Position numbers and translations under genes: made by a program. DNA of 24,382 nucleotides from Sedimentisphaerales bacterium (GTDB taxonomy: Bacteria; Planctomycetota; Phycisphaerae; Sedimentisphaerales; Anaerobacaceae), in NCBI GenBank assembly GCA_016933985.1, contig JAFGTU010000492.1:1-24382 (forward strand), read 5' to 3'. Within the stretch, counting starts at the first letter, position 1, and each line of letters begins with the position of its first letter. The notes under the pieces are model-generated. The model ran no database searches. It had not been told where the DNA came from and worked only from the letters and a program-made list of their open reading frames with translations. Below, piece by piece: positions 15,601 through 23,100 of the stretch.

Positions 15601-16545
15601 ATGAAACCTCAAGACGGCTACATCGCGTTCATAGTGAATCCTAAGGCTGGCTCATCGAGCAACAACCTACTGGGTCGCCGCTTTGCCGCGTACCTTCGCG
15701 GCCGAGGCTTTGACGTGCGGACCAATCTGACAATGTATATCGACCATGCGACCAAACTGGCCCAACGCGCCTCAAGCAGTTACGATTGCACGCTGATTGT
15801 CGCTGTCGGCGGCGACGGCACCATCAGGGAAGTCGCACACGGGCTCGACGGAACCAACAAGCCCCTGATGATGGTCCCACACGGAACCGAGAACCTGCTC
15901 GCAAGCGAGCTCGGCTTCGACGAGAAATTAGAGACGCTGATCAGAACATTCGAGGCACAATATACCAGGCCCCTGGACCTGGGCAGGGTAAACGATAGAT
16001 GCTTCACTTCGATAGCGGGCTTCGGATTCGACGGCCAGGTCGTCGATCGCGTCCACCGCGGGCGGACCGGGCACATCACGCACCTCGATTATCTCTGGCC
16101 AATTTGGCGGAGCTTCTCCGAATACAAGTTTCGACCTATGAATGTCCGCGTCGATGGCGAGGAAATCTCCCACGGGCAGGGCCTTGTCTTCGTCGGCAAC
16201 ATATCAAGGTACTCCGTCGGATTGAAAATACTCGAACGCGCAGACTTCGGCGACGGCCTGCTCGACGTCTGCGTTTACAAATGCGCATCCCGCCTGCATC
16301 TTGCAAGCCACTCGATTAGAACGTTCTTTAAGGGCCATTCAAACAGCAGCGACGTGATTTATCGCCAGGGCAAAGACATCGACATAAGCTCGGAACACGG
16401 CGACATTTTTACCCAAATTGACGGTGACCCCGGCCCGCCTCTGCCTGCACACATCACCGTGATACCGAATGCGGTGAATGTTATGGTCCCCGAAGGGGCC
16501 AGGCCCGCCGGGTTTAGAACCCGAATCATCAGGGCGCTGAGATAG
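15601..16545 (+). CDS. diacylglycerol/sphingosine kinase-family lipid kinase
   Basis: A 314-residue member of the DAGK catalytic family (DgkB/YegS-like). It has an N-terminal IVNPKAGS strand-loop, the nucleotide-binding GGDGT motif (residues 70-74), a variant PHGTENLLA of the family's P.GT.N.(F/L)A motif, and the second-domain signatures GFGFDGQV and GDGLLDVCV. These enzymes transfer phosphate from ATP to a lipid hydroxyl on the membrane inner face. I chose ATG 15601, 16 nt after the CYTH stop; a GTG at 15574 in the same frame would overlap the CYTH gene by 11 nt. The close packing suggests an operon with leuS and CYTH. The lipid substrate is unknown. Confidence 0.9.
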   Translation: MKPQDGYIAFIVNPKAGSSSNNLLGRRFAAYLRGRGFDVRTNLTMYIDHATKLAQRASSSYDCTLIVAVGGDGTIREVAHGLDGTNKPLMMVPHGTENLLASELGFDEKLETLIRTFEAQYTRPLDLGRVNDRCFTSIAGFGFDGQVVDRVHRGRTGHITHLDYLWPIWRSFSEYKFRPMNVRVDGEEISHGQGLVFVGNISRYSVGLKILERADFGDGLLDVCVYKCASRLHLASHSIRTFFKGHSNSSDVIYRQGKDIDISSEHGDIFTQIDGDPGPPLPAHITVIPNAVNVMVPEGARPAGFRTRIIRALR

Positions 16546-16554
16546 GAATTCATT

Positions 16555-16580
16555 ATTGATTATTTACTATTGATTGTTTA
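16555..16580 (+). repeat. AT-rich tandem 14-bp repeat upstream of kdsA
   Basis: Two copies of ATTGATTNTTTA (16555-16566 and 16569-16580) are spaced by CT, giving a 14-bp period, in the 92-nt gap between the lipid-kinase-like gene and kdsA. The stretch is conspicuously A/T-rich compared with the flanking genes. Confidence 0.5.
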
Positions 16581-16584
16581 TACG
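16556..16584 (+). promoter_or_regulatory. possible kdsA promoter
   Basis: TTGATT (16556-16561) lies 17 nt before TATACG (16579-16584), inside the AT-rich repeat. The -10 box matches consensus at four of six positions. The predicted leader to the ATG at 16638 is about 45 nt. The low complexity of the stretch makes a chance match more likely. Confidence 0.35.
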
Positions 16585-16637
16585 CGGTTATAGAACTCCA
16601 AGCCCGCAAAGTGAACAGGACAATAGGTAACGTACTT

Positions 16638-17462
16638 ATGAAAAACAGCTTTTTCACTATTGGCAATATCGAAATCGGCCTGGACTGCCCTTTATTCGTA
16701 ATGGCTGGGCCGTGCGTAATTGAGACTGAAAAGATATGCCTCGATATCGCAGGCAGATTGGTCGAGATCGCCGCCGCCGTTGAGGTGCCGATTATCTTCA
16801 AGGCAAGTTTCGACAAGGCCAACCGCAGCAGCATCTCCAGCTTCCGGGGGCCGGGACTGGACAAGGGTCTTGAAATCCTCTCGGCTGTGCGAAAAAAGAC
16901 GGGCCTTGCCGTTATGACCGACATTCACGAGCCGGCTCAGGCATCGATCGCCGCTGGGATTGTCGATTGCCTTCAGATCCCCGCTTTTCTATGCAGGCAA
17001 ACCGACCTCCTAACCGCCTGCGCCAAGACGGGCAAACCCATAAACATTAAGAAGGGTCAATTCATCTCGCCCGACGAGATGAAGAATGCGGTCGATAAGG
17101 TCCGCGCCTCCGACAACGACAAGATTATGCTAACCGAGCGGGGCACCTTCTTCGGATACAATCGCTTGGTCAATGATATGACGGGCATCGAAACGATGAA
17201 GAAACTCGGCGTGCCCGTTGTCTTTGACGCCACCCACAGCACCCAGCAGCCCGGCGGGCTCGGAAATGCCACCGCCGGGCGCAGCGAGATGGCCCCGATC
17301 CTAGCCAGGGCCGCAATAGCCGCCGGCGCAAACGGACTTTTCATCGAAGTCCATACCGACCCGAAGAAAGCCAAGTCGGATGCCGCCACCGTAATGCCCA
17401 TAGACTGGCTCGAAGATTTGCTCAGAGTCTGCAAACAAATATTCAGTATCATACGTAAATAG
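16638..17462 (+). CDS. kdsA: 3-deoxy-8-phosphooctulonate synthase, metal-dependent class
   Basis: A 274-residue KDO-8-phosphate synthase that condenses phosphoenolpyruvate with arabinose-5-phosphate to make the precursor of KDO, the inner sugar of lipopolysaccharide. Motifs include MAGPCVIE, FKASFDKANRSS, SFRGPG, TDIHEP and DATHSTQQPGG. Cys26, His200, Glu237 and Asp248 each sit 15 residues after the metal ligands recalled for the Aquifex aeolicus enzyme (Cys11, His185, Glu222, Asp233), so this is the metal-dependent class and not the Asn-containing E. coli class. I chose ATG 16638 with AGG at 16625-16627; a GTG at 16611 would add nine residues not needed by the family. The radical SAM gene follows after 6 nt. 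Confidence 0.97.
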   Translation: MKNSFFTIGNIEIGLDCPLFVMAGPCVIETEKICLDIAGRLVEIAAAVEVPIIFKASFDKANRSSISSFRGPGLDKGLEILSAVRKKTGLAVMTDIHEPAQASIAAGIVDCLQIPAFLCRQTDLLTACAKTGKPINIKKGQFISPDEMKNAVDKVRASDNDKIMLTERGTFFGYNRLVNDMTGIETMKKLGVPVVFDATHSTQQPGGLGNATAGRSEMAPILARAAIAAGANGLFIEVHTDPKKAKSDAATVMPIDWLEDLLRVCKQIFSIIRK

Positions 17463-17468
17463 ACAGTA

Positions 17469-18404
17469 ATGCCCAAAGAGTTCAAATATCTCTATGGCCC
17501 GGTTCCTTCGCGAAGGCTCGGATGGAGCCTCGGAGTCGATATCGTCCCGCTGAAGGTCTGCACGCTCGATTGCATCTACTGTCAGCTCGGCAGAACACCA
17601 AAAACGACCGTTGAACGCAGCGAATACGTATCAATCGACTCAGTGTTGGCGGAATTGACCGAAAGAATGGAGGCCGGACTCGAAGCCGACTACATTACCA
17701 TCGCCGGCTCAGGCGAACCGACCCTCAATTCCCAACTGGGCAAACTCCTGGATGCGATCAAGAAAATTACTGATATTCCCTTGACCGTTCTCACCAACGG
17801 CACACTTTTTTTCAGGGAGGACGTCCGAGCGGACTGTCTCAAGGCCGACGTCGTCCTGCCCTCGCTCGATGCCGGTGACGAAGAGACTTTCCGCAGGATC
17901 AACCGGCCACACGCGGATATTAGCATAGAAAAGCTCGTATCGGGACTAAGCGCGTTCAGAAAAGAATTTTCCGGGCTGATATGGCTCGAAGTCTTCCTCG
18001 TGGCGGGTTTGAATACTAATACCCAACAAATTGCCGCGCTCAAGGCCCTGATAGAACAGATTGCTCCGGACAAGATACACCTCAATACTGCTGTTCGCCC
18101 TACCGCCGAACCCGATGTCGCTGCAGCCACACACGAGAAACTCGTGTCCATAGCCGCGGAGCTTGGCGAGCGCTGCGAAGTGATCGCCGATTTCTCCGGC
18201 GGTCTTCCGCTTGTCGCACACGCCACAGCTACCGCCGAAGACGTGTTTTCAATGCTAAAACGCAGGCCTTGCTCGCTGGCCGACATATCCGCAGGCTTGT
18301 CAATACCGGCAAACTTGACCGTGAAGCACCTCACGACCCTTCAACAGCAAGGCCTGATAGAGTCATATCACAAGAGCCGGACCGTCTTCTTCAGAGCAAG
18401 ATAG
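17469..18404 (+). CDS. radical SAM protein with C-terminal winged-helix-like domain
   Basis: A 311-residue radical SAM protein of the COG0731 type. The cluster motif is CTLDCIYC (Cys31, Cys35, Cys38) for a 4Fe-4S centre that cleaves S-adenosylmethionine. The opening YGPVPSRRLGWSLGVDI and the motifs GSGEPTLN and VLTNGTL are characteristic of this group. The last 55 or so residues (EDVFSMLKRRPCSLADI...LTTLQQQGLIESY) look like a winged helix, implying recognition of nucleic acid or a protein partner. The substrate is unknown. It starts 6 nt after kdsA, so the two are almost certainly cotranscribed, but no functional link to KDO synthesis is evident. Confidence 0.9.
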   Translation: MPKEFKYLYGPVPSRRLGWSLGVDIVPLKVCTLDCIYCQLGRTPKTTVERSEYVSIDSVLAELTERMEAGLEADYITIAGSGEPTLNSQLGKLLDAIKKITDIPLTVLTNGTLFFREDVRADCLKADVVLPSLDAGDEETFRRINRPHADISIEKLVSGLSAFRKEFSGLIWLEVFLVAGLNTNTQQIAALKALIEQIAPDKIHLNTAVRPTAEPDVAAATHEKLVSIAAELGERCEVIADFSGGLPLVAHATATAEDVFSMLKRRPCSLADISAGLSIPANLTVKHLTTLQQQGLIESYHKSRTVFFRAR

Positions 18405-18466
18405 ACTCACCCGCCGCCGAGCGTCGCTGTTCAAAAACCCGGCTGAGTTTCTGCCCGAAATCTGAT

Positions 18467-18472
18467 TATAAT
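18467..18472 (+). promoter_or_regulatory. possible -10 element upstream of the small unknown gene
   Basis: A perfect TATAAT hexamer lies in the gap after the radical SAM gene. The hexamer 17 nt upstream (TGAGTT) is a poor -35, and the nearby TG is one base out of place for an extended -10. It would drive the small gene and perhaps xerC. Confidence 0.3.
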
Positions 18473-18591
18473 CTGCTGCTAATTTTGTAAAGCCGAGCAC
18501 ATTATTCGCCGATAAAAGCCTTGTGACGTTTTCCAAAGCGAAGTTTTTATCGCTTCAACAAAAAAAGACGACGTATGCATTTGACGGCCAA

Positions 18592-18831
18592 ATGAATAAT
18601 GCGATGCGACAGCTTGTATTAAACAAAGGCAAAGAGAAGTTCATTTTTCGGTATCAGTCCGGCCACGAAGACGACCTTCTCGATGCGCTGATCAGTCAGG
18701 CCAAGGATAAACGCACCGAGTTTGACTGGTTTGACGCAGCCGTCCTGAGTTTTAGACTCACTCAGTCGCTGATATGCCAGGCCGATGAACTCTTAAACGA
18801 AAACTCCGACGCACAGATGCCTGCCATTTAG
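18592..18831 (+). CDS. small conserved-looking protein of unknown function
   Basis: A 79-residue protein from ATG 18592, starting MNNAMRQLVLNKGKEKFIFRY. The frame is also open further upstream to a GTG at 18523, which would give 102 residues; no clear Shine-Dalgarno decides between them, and the extra stretch looks less protein-like. The core reads FRYQSGHEDDLLDALI then EFDWFDAAVLSFRLTQSL, an alpha-helical, mildly acidic soluble protein with no Cys pair, signal or membrane span. I recall short planctomycete proteins with a DWFDAAVLS-like stretch but know no function for them. It sits between the radical SAM gene and xerC, both on the same strand, about 97 nt before xerC. Confidence 0.65.
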   Translation: MNNAMRQLVLNKGKEKFIFRYQSGHEDDLLDALISQAKDKRTEFDWFDAAVLSFRLTQSLICQADELLNENSDAQMPAI

Positions 18832-18928
18832 TCACCCTGTGCTGTCCGGTCGCTGAAGAACCAAAGAGAATCAAGACAGTTACGCAAAGTAACGAAAACT
18901 CAATCATATATTTGGCGGATAGCACATT

Positions 18929-19951
18929 ATGGAACATAGCACAATCACCCAAAAGTTCTTGGATTACCTGACATTCGAAAAGAGATTCTCTGTGCACACG
19001 GCAAAATGCTACGGCGCAGACCTCCAGCAATTCACCGCATTTCTTCTGGGCACCTCCGACGGGAGCAATCCCGAGGACGGCCCCGTGACGATGTCGCACC
19101 AGCACGGCGGCGGCGCAACCGCAGTGGCCGCGCACCCGAGCACCGAAATCGACCGAACGCTCCTGCACACCGATGTCAACGCAGTCAGAGGATACCTCGC
19201 ATTTCTAAACGAAAGAGAGTATTCCAAGGCCACAATTGCCCGCAAGCTCGCCACGCTGCGAAGCTTTTACAAGTTTCTTGTCAAGAGGAACGAAATCGCC
19301 GCCAGCCCCGTCGCTGCGGTCCGAACGCCCAAGCAGGAAAAGAAGCTTCCCCGCTTTCTCGAGTATGAAGAGGTCAAGAGGCTCCTGGAGACGCCGCCTA
19401 CCGACAACTGGCTTGGCGCAAGAGACAAAGCCATACTTGAGACGCTCTACAGCACGGGCATAAGGGTTAGTGAGCTGGTCGCTCTGAATATGGATGATGT
19501 CGATTTCCTCGGCGAAGTCGTGCATGTCAGGGGCAAGGGCAAGAAAGAGAGAATCGCACCGATCAGTTCCTCGGCACTCCAGGTGATTCAGCACTATATG
19601 GAATACAGGAACAAACGCGCACAAAGCAACGGCAACTTCGACCCCAAGGTCCTTTTCGTCAACAAGCACGGGCGGAGACTCAGCACGCGAAGCGTCCGCC
19701 GGAAAATGGACAAGTATCTGAAAATGGCCGGTCTCGACCCGGCAATCAGCCCGCACACGCTGCGACACAGCTTCGCCACGCACATGCTGAATAAAGGCGC
19801 CGATTTAAGGAGCGTTCAGGAGCTGCTCGGTCATCAGTCGCTTTCGACGACCCAGGTTTACACGCACCTGACCACGTCGAAAATCAAAGAGATTTATGAC
19901 AGCGCTCATCCAAGAAAAGGCGACGCACCGCCAAACCCGATACACAACTGA
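18929..19951 (+). CDS. xerC: tyrosine recombinase XerC
   Basis: A 340-residue tyrosine recombinase with the full catalytic set: Arg179 (GIRVSEL), Lys203 (GKGKKERI), His276 and Arg279 (HTLRH), His302 (LLGHQSLSTTQ) and nucleophile Tyr311 (TQVYTH). The C-terminal YDSAHPRKG resembles XerC more than XerD. Such enzymes resolve chromosome dimers at dif before cell division. The N-terminal SAM-like domain (SVHTAKCYGADLQQF) carries an insert at about residues 41-78, rich in Gly, His and Asp, which makes the protein about 40 residues longer than usual. No attachment site, phage or transposon genes are near, so a housekeeping role is more likely than integrase. A strong terminator follows. Confidence 0.9.
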   Translation: MEHSTITQKFLDYLTFEKRFSVHTAKCYGADLQQFTAFLLGTSDGSNPEDGPVTMSHQHGGGATAVAAHPSTEIDRTLLHTDVNAVRGYLAFLNEREYSKATIARKLATLRSFYKFLVKRNEIAASPVAAVRTPKQEKKLPRFLEYEEVKRLLETPPTDNWLGARDKAILETLYSTGIRVSELVALNMDDVDFLGEVVHVRGKGKKERIAPISSSALQVIQHYMEYRNKRAQSNGNFDPKVLFVNKHGRRLSTRSVRRKMDKYLKMAGLDPAISPHTLRHSFATHMLNKGADLRSVQELLGHQSLSTTQVYTHLTTSKIKEIYDSAHPRKGDAPPNPIHN

Positions 19952-19975
19952 CCTTGCCGGAAGAGCTTAAAAGAT

Positions 19976-20008
19976 AAGGGCCGCTCATTTGGGCGGCCCT
20001 TCTTTTTT
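19976..20008 (+). terminator. intrinsic terminator after xerC, possibly bidirectional
   Basis: A perfect 9-bp stem AAGGGCCGC/GCGGCCCTT with an 8-nt loop (19976-20001) is followed by CTTTTTT (20002-20008). On the minus strand the same hairpin is followed by CTTATCTTTT-like sequence, so it may also end the convergent HlyD-like operon whose last stop is at 20045. Confidence 0.88.
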
Positions 20009-20044
20009 ATCATTTTGTCTTTGACGCATCCGTGTGCGTCCGGC

Positions 20045-21232
20045 CTATATCCCTTTTATTCCCACCATCGCGCCGGGAAGTAGCTTCAGGCCGGATGGTA
20101 TCTCTATCAGAATCGGCCGGCCCCACTGAGGCATGTTCGCTCTGCGCCACAAGCGAGCCGGCATCTGCTCGACGGTCGGTCCCACGTAAACCACCTGCGA
20201 ATCGACGATCAGGCTCGGGGTGCTGTTCCTATCGACAAGCTGGACCTTCATATTCTCACGAACGCGCCCGGCCTGCCTCTCAGTGGCATAGGCAACAATA
20301 TTATCCGGCGTCTTCTTGGTAATCGTCAATATCGGGTCGCCAGCCAGGACCGCCTCGCCGGTATCGTGCTGAACCAGACTGACGACCCCGTCGAAAGGCG
20401 CCCTCAACTCGACGGCTTCTCGCTTCTTAACCGAGTCAAGCCGAACCAGGACTTCGTCCATCTGCCGGGCCAGCACCTCCGTTTCCTTCTGCAGGGCCTC
20501 CTCAGCGGCCTGGTCTGCCTCCGCAAAGCCCGGCTCGCCACCAACATCCTTGAACTTCGCCTCGCGCTCGACAGCCTCATCCAGGTTCTTCTGATCACTC
20601 TGGAGGATTTCCTGATTCTGCTCAATTCTCTTGGCGATGTTGCCCTTTTGCGTCTGCATCTTCTGCAAGTCAAGCAAGGCGATGTCGTTTGCATCGAGCG
20701 CCCCGCTGTAAATAAGTTTCTTGATGTCCAGGTTCAGCTCATCCAACAGGAGCTTATCCTGTTCAATCGCGGCGGTTAGCTCCAGAACGCGCAGCTTTGA
20801 ATCACTTACGTTATTGGCGAATGGTCTGCCTGCAGCAAAGAGGTCAACGGCGCGGTCTTTAACCTGAGCCGCATAAGTCATCCTGGCCTCTTTCGATTGA
20901 GCGGCAAGATACGCCATCTGCGCCTTGATGATGGCCAGCTCGGCGTCTATTTCGGGCCTCGGACGCTCATTATCAAGCACGCTGTTTATAACCACCACCA
21001 CGTCGCCCTGTTTCACCTCGTCGAATAATTCTACTTTGATTTGGTTGAGCCGACCGTCGCACGTCGCGGCAATTTGATGCACCGGCCCCTGAGCAACGCC
21101 CAGGATCTCATAACGGCTGGACCGATGAGAGAAAAGCGTGACTATCACCACAATAGTGCCAATCCACACCACGAAGGGCAAAAAGTGAACACGCATACTA
21201 TTCAAATAATTTCTGGAGCTTATGTTTTTCAT
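20045..21232 (-). CDS. HlyD-like membrane-fusion (periplasmic adaptor) protein
   Basis: A 395-residue protein with one N-terminal membrane span (VVWIGTIVVIVTLF, about residues 22-35), a first half of a lipoyl-like domain (GRLNQIKVELFDEVKQGDVV), a long coiled-coil hairpin rich in Glu, Gln and Lys (about 85-275), the second lipoyl half (VELRAPFDGVVSLVQHDTGEAV) and a beta-barrel domain. This is the plan of HlyD/EmrA adaptors that bridge inner-membrane transporters and outer-membrane channels. ATG 21232 is chosen because GCAGG lies 5 nt upstream. It is the last gene of the VTC-DUF4956-HlyD unit, 10 nt after DUF4956, and no ABC or MFS pump gene accompanies it. Its role is inferred to be linking the membrane and VTC parts to the periplasm. 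Confidence 0.85.
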   Translation of the reverse strand: MKNISSRNYLNSMRVHFLPFVVWIGTIVVIVTLFSHRSSRYEILGVAQGPVHQIAATCDGRLNQIKVELFDEVKQGDVVVVINSVLDNERPRPEIDAELAIIKAQMAYLAAQSKEARMTYAAQVKDRAVDLFAAGRPFANNVSDSKLRVLELTAAIEQDKLLLDELNLDIKKLIYSGALDANDIALLDLQKMQTQKGNIAKRIEQNQEILQSDQKNLDEAVEREAKFKDVGGEPGFAEADQAAEEALQKETEVLARQMDEVLVRLDSVKKREAVELRAPFDGVVSLVQHDTGEAVLAGDPILTITKKTPDNIVAYATERQAGRVRENMKVQLVDRNSTPSLIVDSQVVYVGPTVEQMPARLWRRANMPQWGRPILIEIPSGLKLLPGAMVGIKGI

Positions 21233-21242
21233 CGTACCTGCT

Positions 21243-21938
21243 CTAAACTTCAAGCAATTGTTCCTGCATTGTCAAGCTGATATTCTCAACGCCCTCAACG
21301 CCCTTCAGTTTCGAGAGCATTTCCGCGTTCCGGGCGGCGTTTCGTATCATCAACTGATAAGCATACTCAACCTCGGCTGTGCCGAACCCGCTGTCCTGCG
21401 CCGAGATCAGGGTGAAACTGCCGCAGAAACGCTTCAGAATAGCCGGGATCGGGTGGTCCGGGCCGATATGCCCCCTGACGCTGAACCGCAGAAATCCATT
21501 GTGCGGCTGGTGCGTGCCGAAACCGGTCGCGTAAAGATATATCGCAATCAGACACAGAATAATCGCTCCAACTATGGCGGTCATATAACGCTGAGAGCCC
21601 GTCGCCATACCAACAACCAGCGAGCAGAAAATAAACGCAATATCACGGGTATCCTTGATTATATTCCGAAAACGAACGATTGCCAGTGCTCCCATCAACC
21701 CGACTGCCGTGATAATGTTGTTGCCTATAATCGTCATCACCATCGAGAGAACGACCGTTATCATAATCAGCGATTGAACGAACGACCGCGAATAAGAAAG
21801 CCCGCTGTGCGTGGCGTAATAAACCCAAGCGATAAGCTGGCCCAAAACAAAGGCCAACAACAACGAAAGGATAATGTCAATAGGGCTGAACAAAGCCCCT
21901 GAAGGCATATCCTCCAGTCCCATCCAGATTTGTTCCAT
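21243..21938 (-). CDS. DUF4956-family membrane protein
   Basis: A 231-residue integral membrane protein of the DUF4956 family. Four or so hydrophobic segments lie in the first 140 residues (IDIILSLLLAFVLGQLIAWV; SLIMITVVLSMVMTIIG; ITAVGLMGALAIVRFRN; AIVGAIILCLIAIYLYATG). The GLMGALAIVRFRNIIKDTRD stretch is the most characteristic part. A cytoplasmic C-terminal domain follows, with a ferredoxin-like alternation of strands and helices. The function is unknown; from general knowledge the family commonly sits next to VTC-domain polyphosphate polymerase genes. ATG 21938 is preferred: GGGGT lies 7 nt upstream and the gene then begins 5 nt after the VTC stop. An upstream in-frame GTG at 21983 would overlap the VTC gene. 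Confidence 0.85.
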   Translation of the reverse strand: MEQIWMGLEDMPSGALFSPIDIILSLLLAFVLGQLIAWVYYATHSGLSYSRSFVQSLIMITVVLSMVMTIIGNNIITAVGLMGALAIVRFRNIIKDTRDIAFIFCSLVVGMATGSQRYMTAIVGAIILCLIAIYLYATGFGTHQPHNGFLRFSVRGHIGPDHPIPAILKRFCGSFTLISAQDSGFGTAEVEYAYQLMIRNAARNAEMLSKLKGVEGVENISLTMQEQLLEV

Positions 21939-21943
21939 ACTAC

Positions 21944-22804
21944 TTACCCCGCTAACCAAGGTGCGCAAAACCTTAATAAACACGAATCCTGGATCGAAGT
22001 TGCGAACTTCGATATCGACCTGGCCTTCAGGTCAAAATACTCCACCATTCGGCTCAGCCAGATAGGATAAGTGCCTGTGAACTTCACTTCGAGGACCACC
22101 CCGCCATCGTTGGTTACGGGATTTCTCTGCCACCCGGAACCTCCGAGTATAACTACCGGTTTGTCGGTAACCTGATAACACAGATCCCTATCAAACGTAA
22201 CCCTCACCCTATTGTCCGATTCGCCTTCAAATGCCTCCCGCATGTAACGAATAAGCACCTTGGGCTTGGCCTGTACGGACGACATATACAACTGAAACTG
22301 ATTCAGCGCATTCATATCGACATTGTAATCCCTCGGCCCGAGAGGCAGATAGGCCAACAGGGGCACGATGTCGTCGTGCATAACGCGCGCCCGGCTCTTC
22401 AATATCACCGTATTAATGCGACGCTTAATCTCAAAGAAGCACGGGTAATCAGGCTCATCCGTATAGCTGCGAATCCGCAATTTGAACCGATTCTGACGCC
22501 CGTCTATACTCTCTTTGCACAACTGCATGTTATCAGAGTCCAAATACAAACTGACAATAGGATAGTTGCCATCCCTCTGAAGCTTGGAGTAACGGTCCAC
22601 AGGCAAATACTGCCGGACAAATTGTGCAACCGCCCGAGCTCTTGATTCTGTGAGCCGATACTTCAGCTCATACCGGCACGCCAGGGTCTTATCAGCCGAC
22701 TCGGCCTTTTTGCCGGATGCCTTCTTCGCAGTAGCCGTCCCTTGGGGACCGACCGGTGCGACGCTCTGTGTGGAGGCAACTGCCGTTTGCTTGTCTTCAA
22801 CCAT
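21944..22804 (-). CDS. VTC-domain polyphosphate polymerase-like protein
   Basis: A 286-residue protein with a low-complexity N-terminus (about 1-42, Ala/Thr/Lys-rich) and a VTC domain from about residue 44. VTC is the triphosphate tunnel metalloenzyme fold that, in yeast Vtc4, polymerises polyphosphate from ATP. The expected strand motifs are present in order: RYELKYRL, SLYLDSD, FKLRIRSY, CFFEIKRR, ILKSRAR, RYMREAFEG, LEVKFTG and SKFATSI, giving the basic tunnel lining and the acidic metal-binding Glu. It lacks an SPX domain, as bacterial members do. A GTG at 22816 is an alternative start. It is the first gene of the unit with DUF4956 and the HlyD-like gene, behind its own promoter and a leader of about 190 nt. 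Confidence 0.87.
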   Translation of the reverse strand: MVEDKQTAVASTQSVAPVGPQGTATAKKASGKKAESADKTLACRYELKYRLTESRARAVAQFVRQYLPVDRYSKLQRDGNYPIVSLYLDSDNMQLCKESIDGRQNRFKLRIRSYTDEPDYPCFFEIKRRINTVILKSRARVMHDDIVPLLAYLPLGPRDYNVDMNALNQFQLYMSSVQAKPKVLIRYMREAFEGESDNRVRVTFDRDLCYQVTDKPVVILGGSGWQRNPVTNDGGVVLEVKFTGTYPIWLSRMVEYFDLKARSISKFATSIQDSCLLRFCAPWLAG

Positions 22805-23002
22805 AGCCGATTTCACTACAATACTGCCCTGCTCACAGGGAAACCTGGCTCGTCAGCCCTCCCCGGCTTTAGACGCTTAAAAGCTCAGGGCATCCTTATA
22901 ACATCTATACCCGCTATTGTGATGCGCAGAACGAGCCAAATGTAACGGTTTTTTTTACTATATCTTCTACGCCCCTATTTGTCACGTCTTTCCATATCGC
23001 CC

Positions 23003-23031
23003 ATTTTAACATAATAAGATGGCCGAGTCAA
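23003..23031 (-). promoter_or_regulatory. sigma70-type promoter of the VTC-DUF4956-HlyD operon
   Basis: On the minus strand TTGACT (23031-23026) is followed after exactly 17 nt by TAAAAT (23008-23003), preceded by a TGn extension (TGTTAAAAT). This is the best promoter in the window and shows that the operon need not depend on transcription from the LTD gene. Confidence 0.75.
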
Positions 23032-23051
23032 CACTTTTTCCCCCAAAAGTG
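23032..23051 (-). repeat. inverted repeat abutting the VTC -35 box
   Basis: CACTTTT and AAAAGTG form a perfect 7-bp inverted repeat with a 6-nt loop, ending one base before the -35 hexamer. It lies 50 nt beyond the LTD stop. Without a T-run after it, an operator seems at least as likely as a terminator. Confidence 0.45.
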
Positions 23052-23100
23052 CTACTTCCGCCATCACAAACCGCCCCTGAACCCCGTTTGGGGCTTAGAA

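Larger units (their letters stand above)
22805..23100. other. leader and promoter region of the VTC operon
   Basis: This gap of about 296 nt follows the LTD gene. It holds the VTC promoter (23003-23031), an inverted repeat next to its -35 box (23032-23051), a weak hairpin just after the LTD stop (23080-23095, no T-tract) and a leader of about 190 nt. Within the leader a 5-bp hairpin CCCTG/CAGGG (22827-22840) lies about 20 nt before the VTC start. I do not recognise a known riboswitch in it. Confidence 0.5.

Noticed and set aside
17690..18334. 214-codon minus-strand frame opposite the radical SAM gene
   Set aside because: Ser/Ala-rich shadow of the radical SAM coding frame, with no start signal.
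18929..19951. XerC read as a phage or integrative-element integrase
   Set aside because: No attachment site, tRNA, excisionase or phage genes nearby, and the C-terminal YDSAHPRKG fits the housekeeping XerC.
22805..22996. Riboswitch (for example c-di-GMP) in the VTC leader
   Set aside because: Small hairpins are present but the conserved core sequences of known classes are not.
23080..23096. Hairpin after the LTD gene as intrinsic terminator
   Set aside because: Only about six pairs including a wobble, and no T-run follows on the minus strand.
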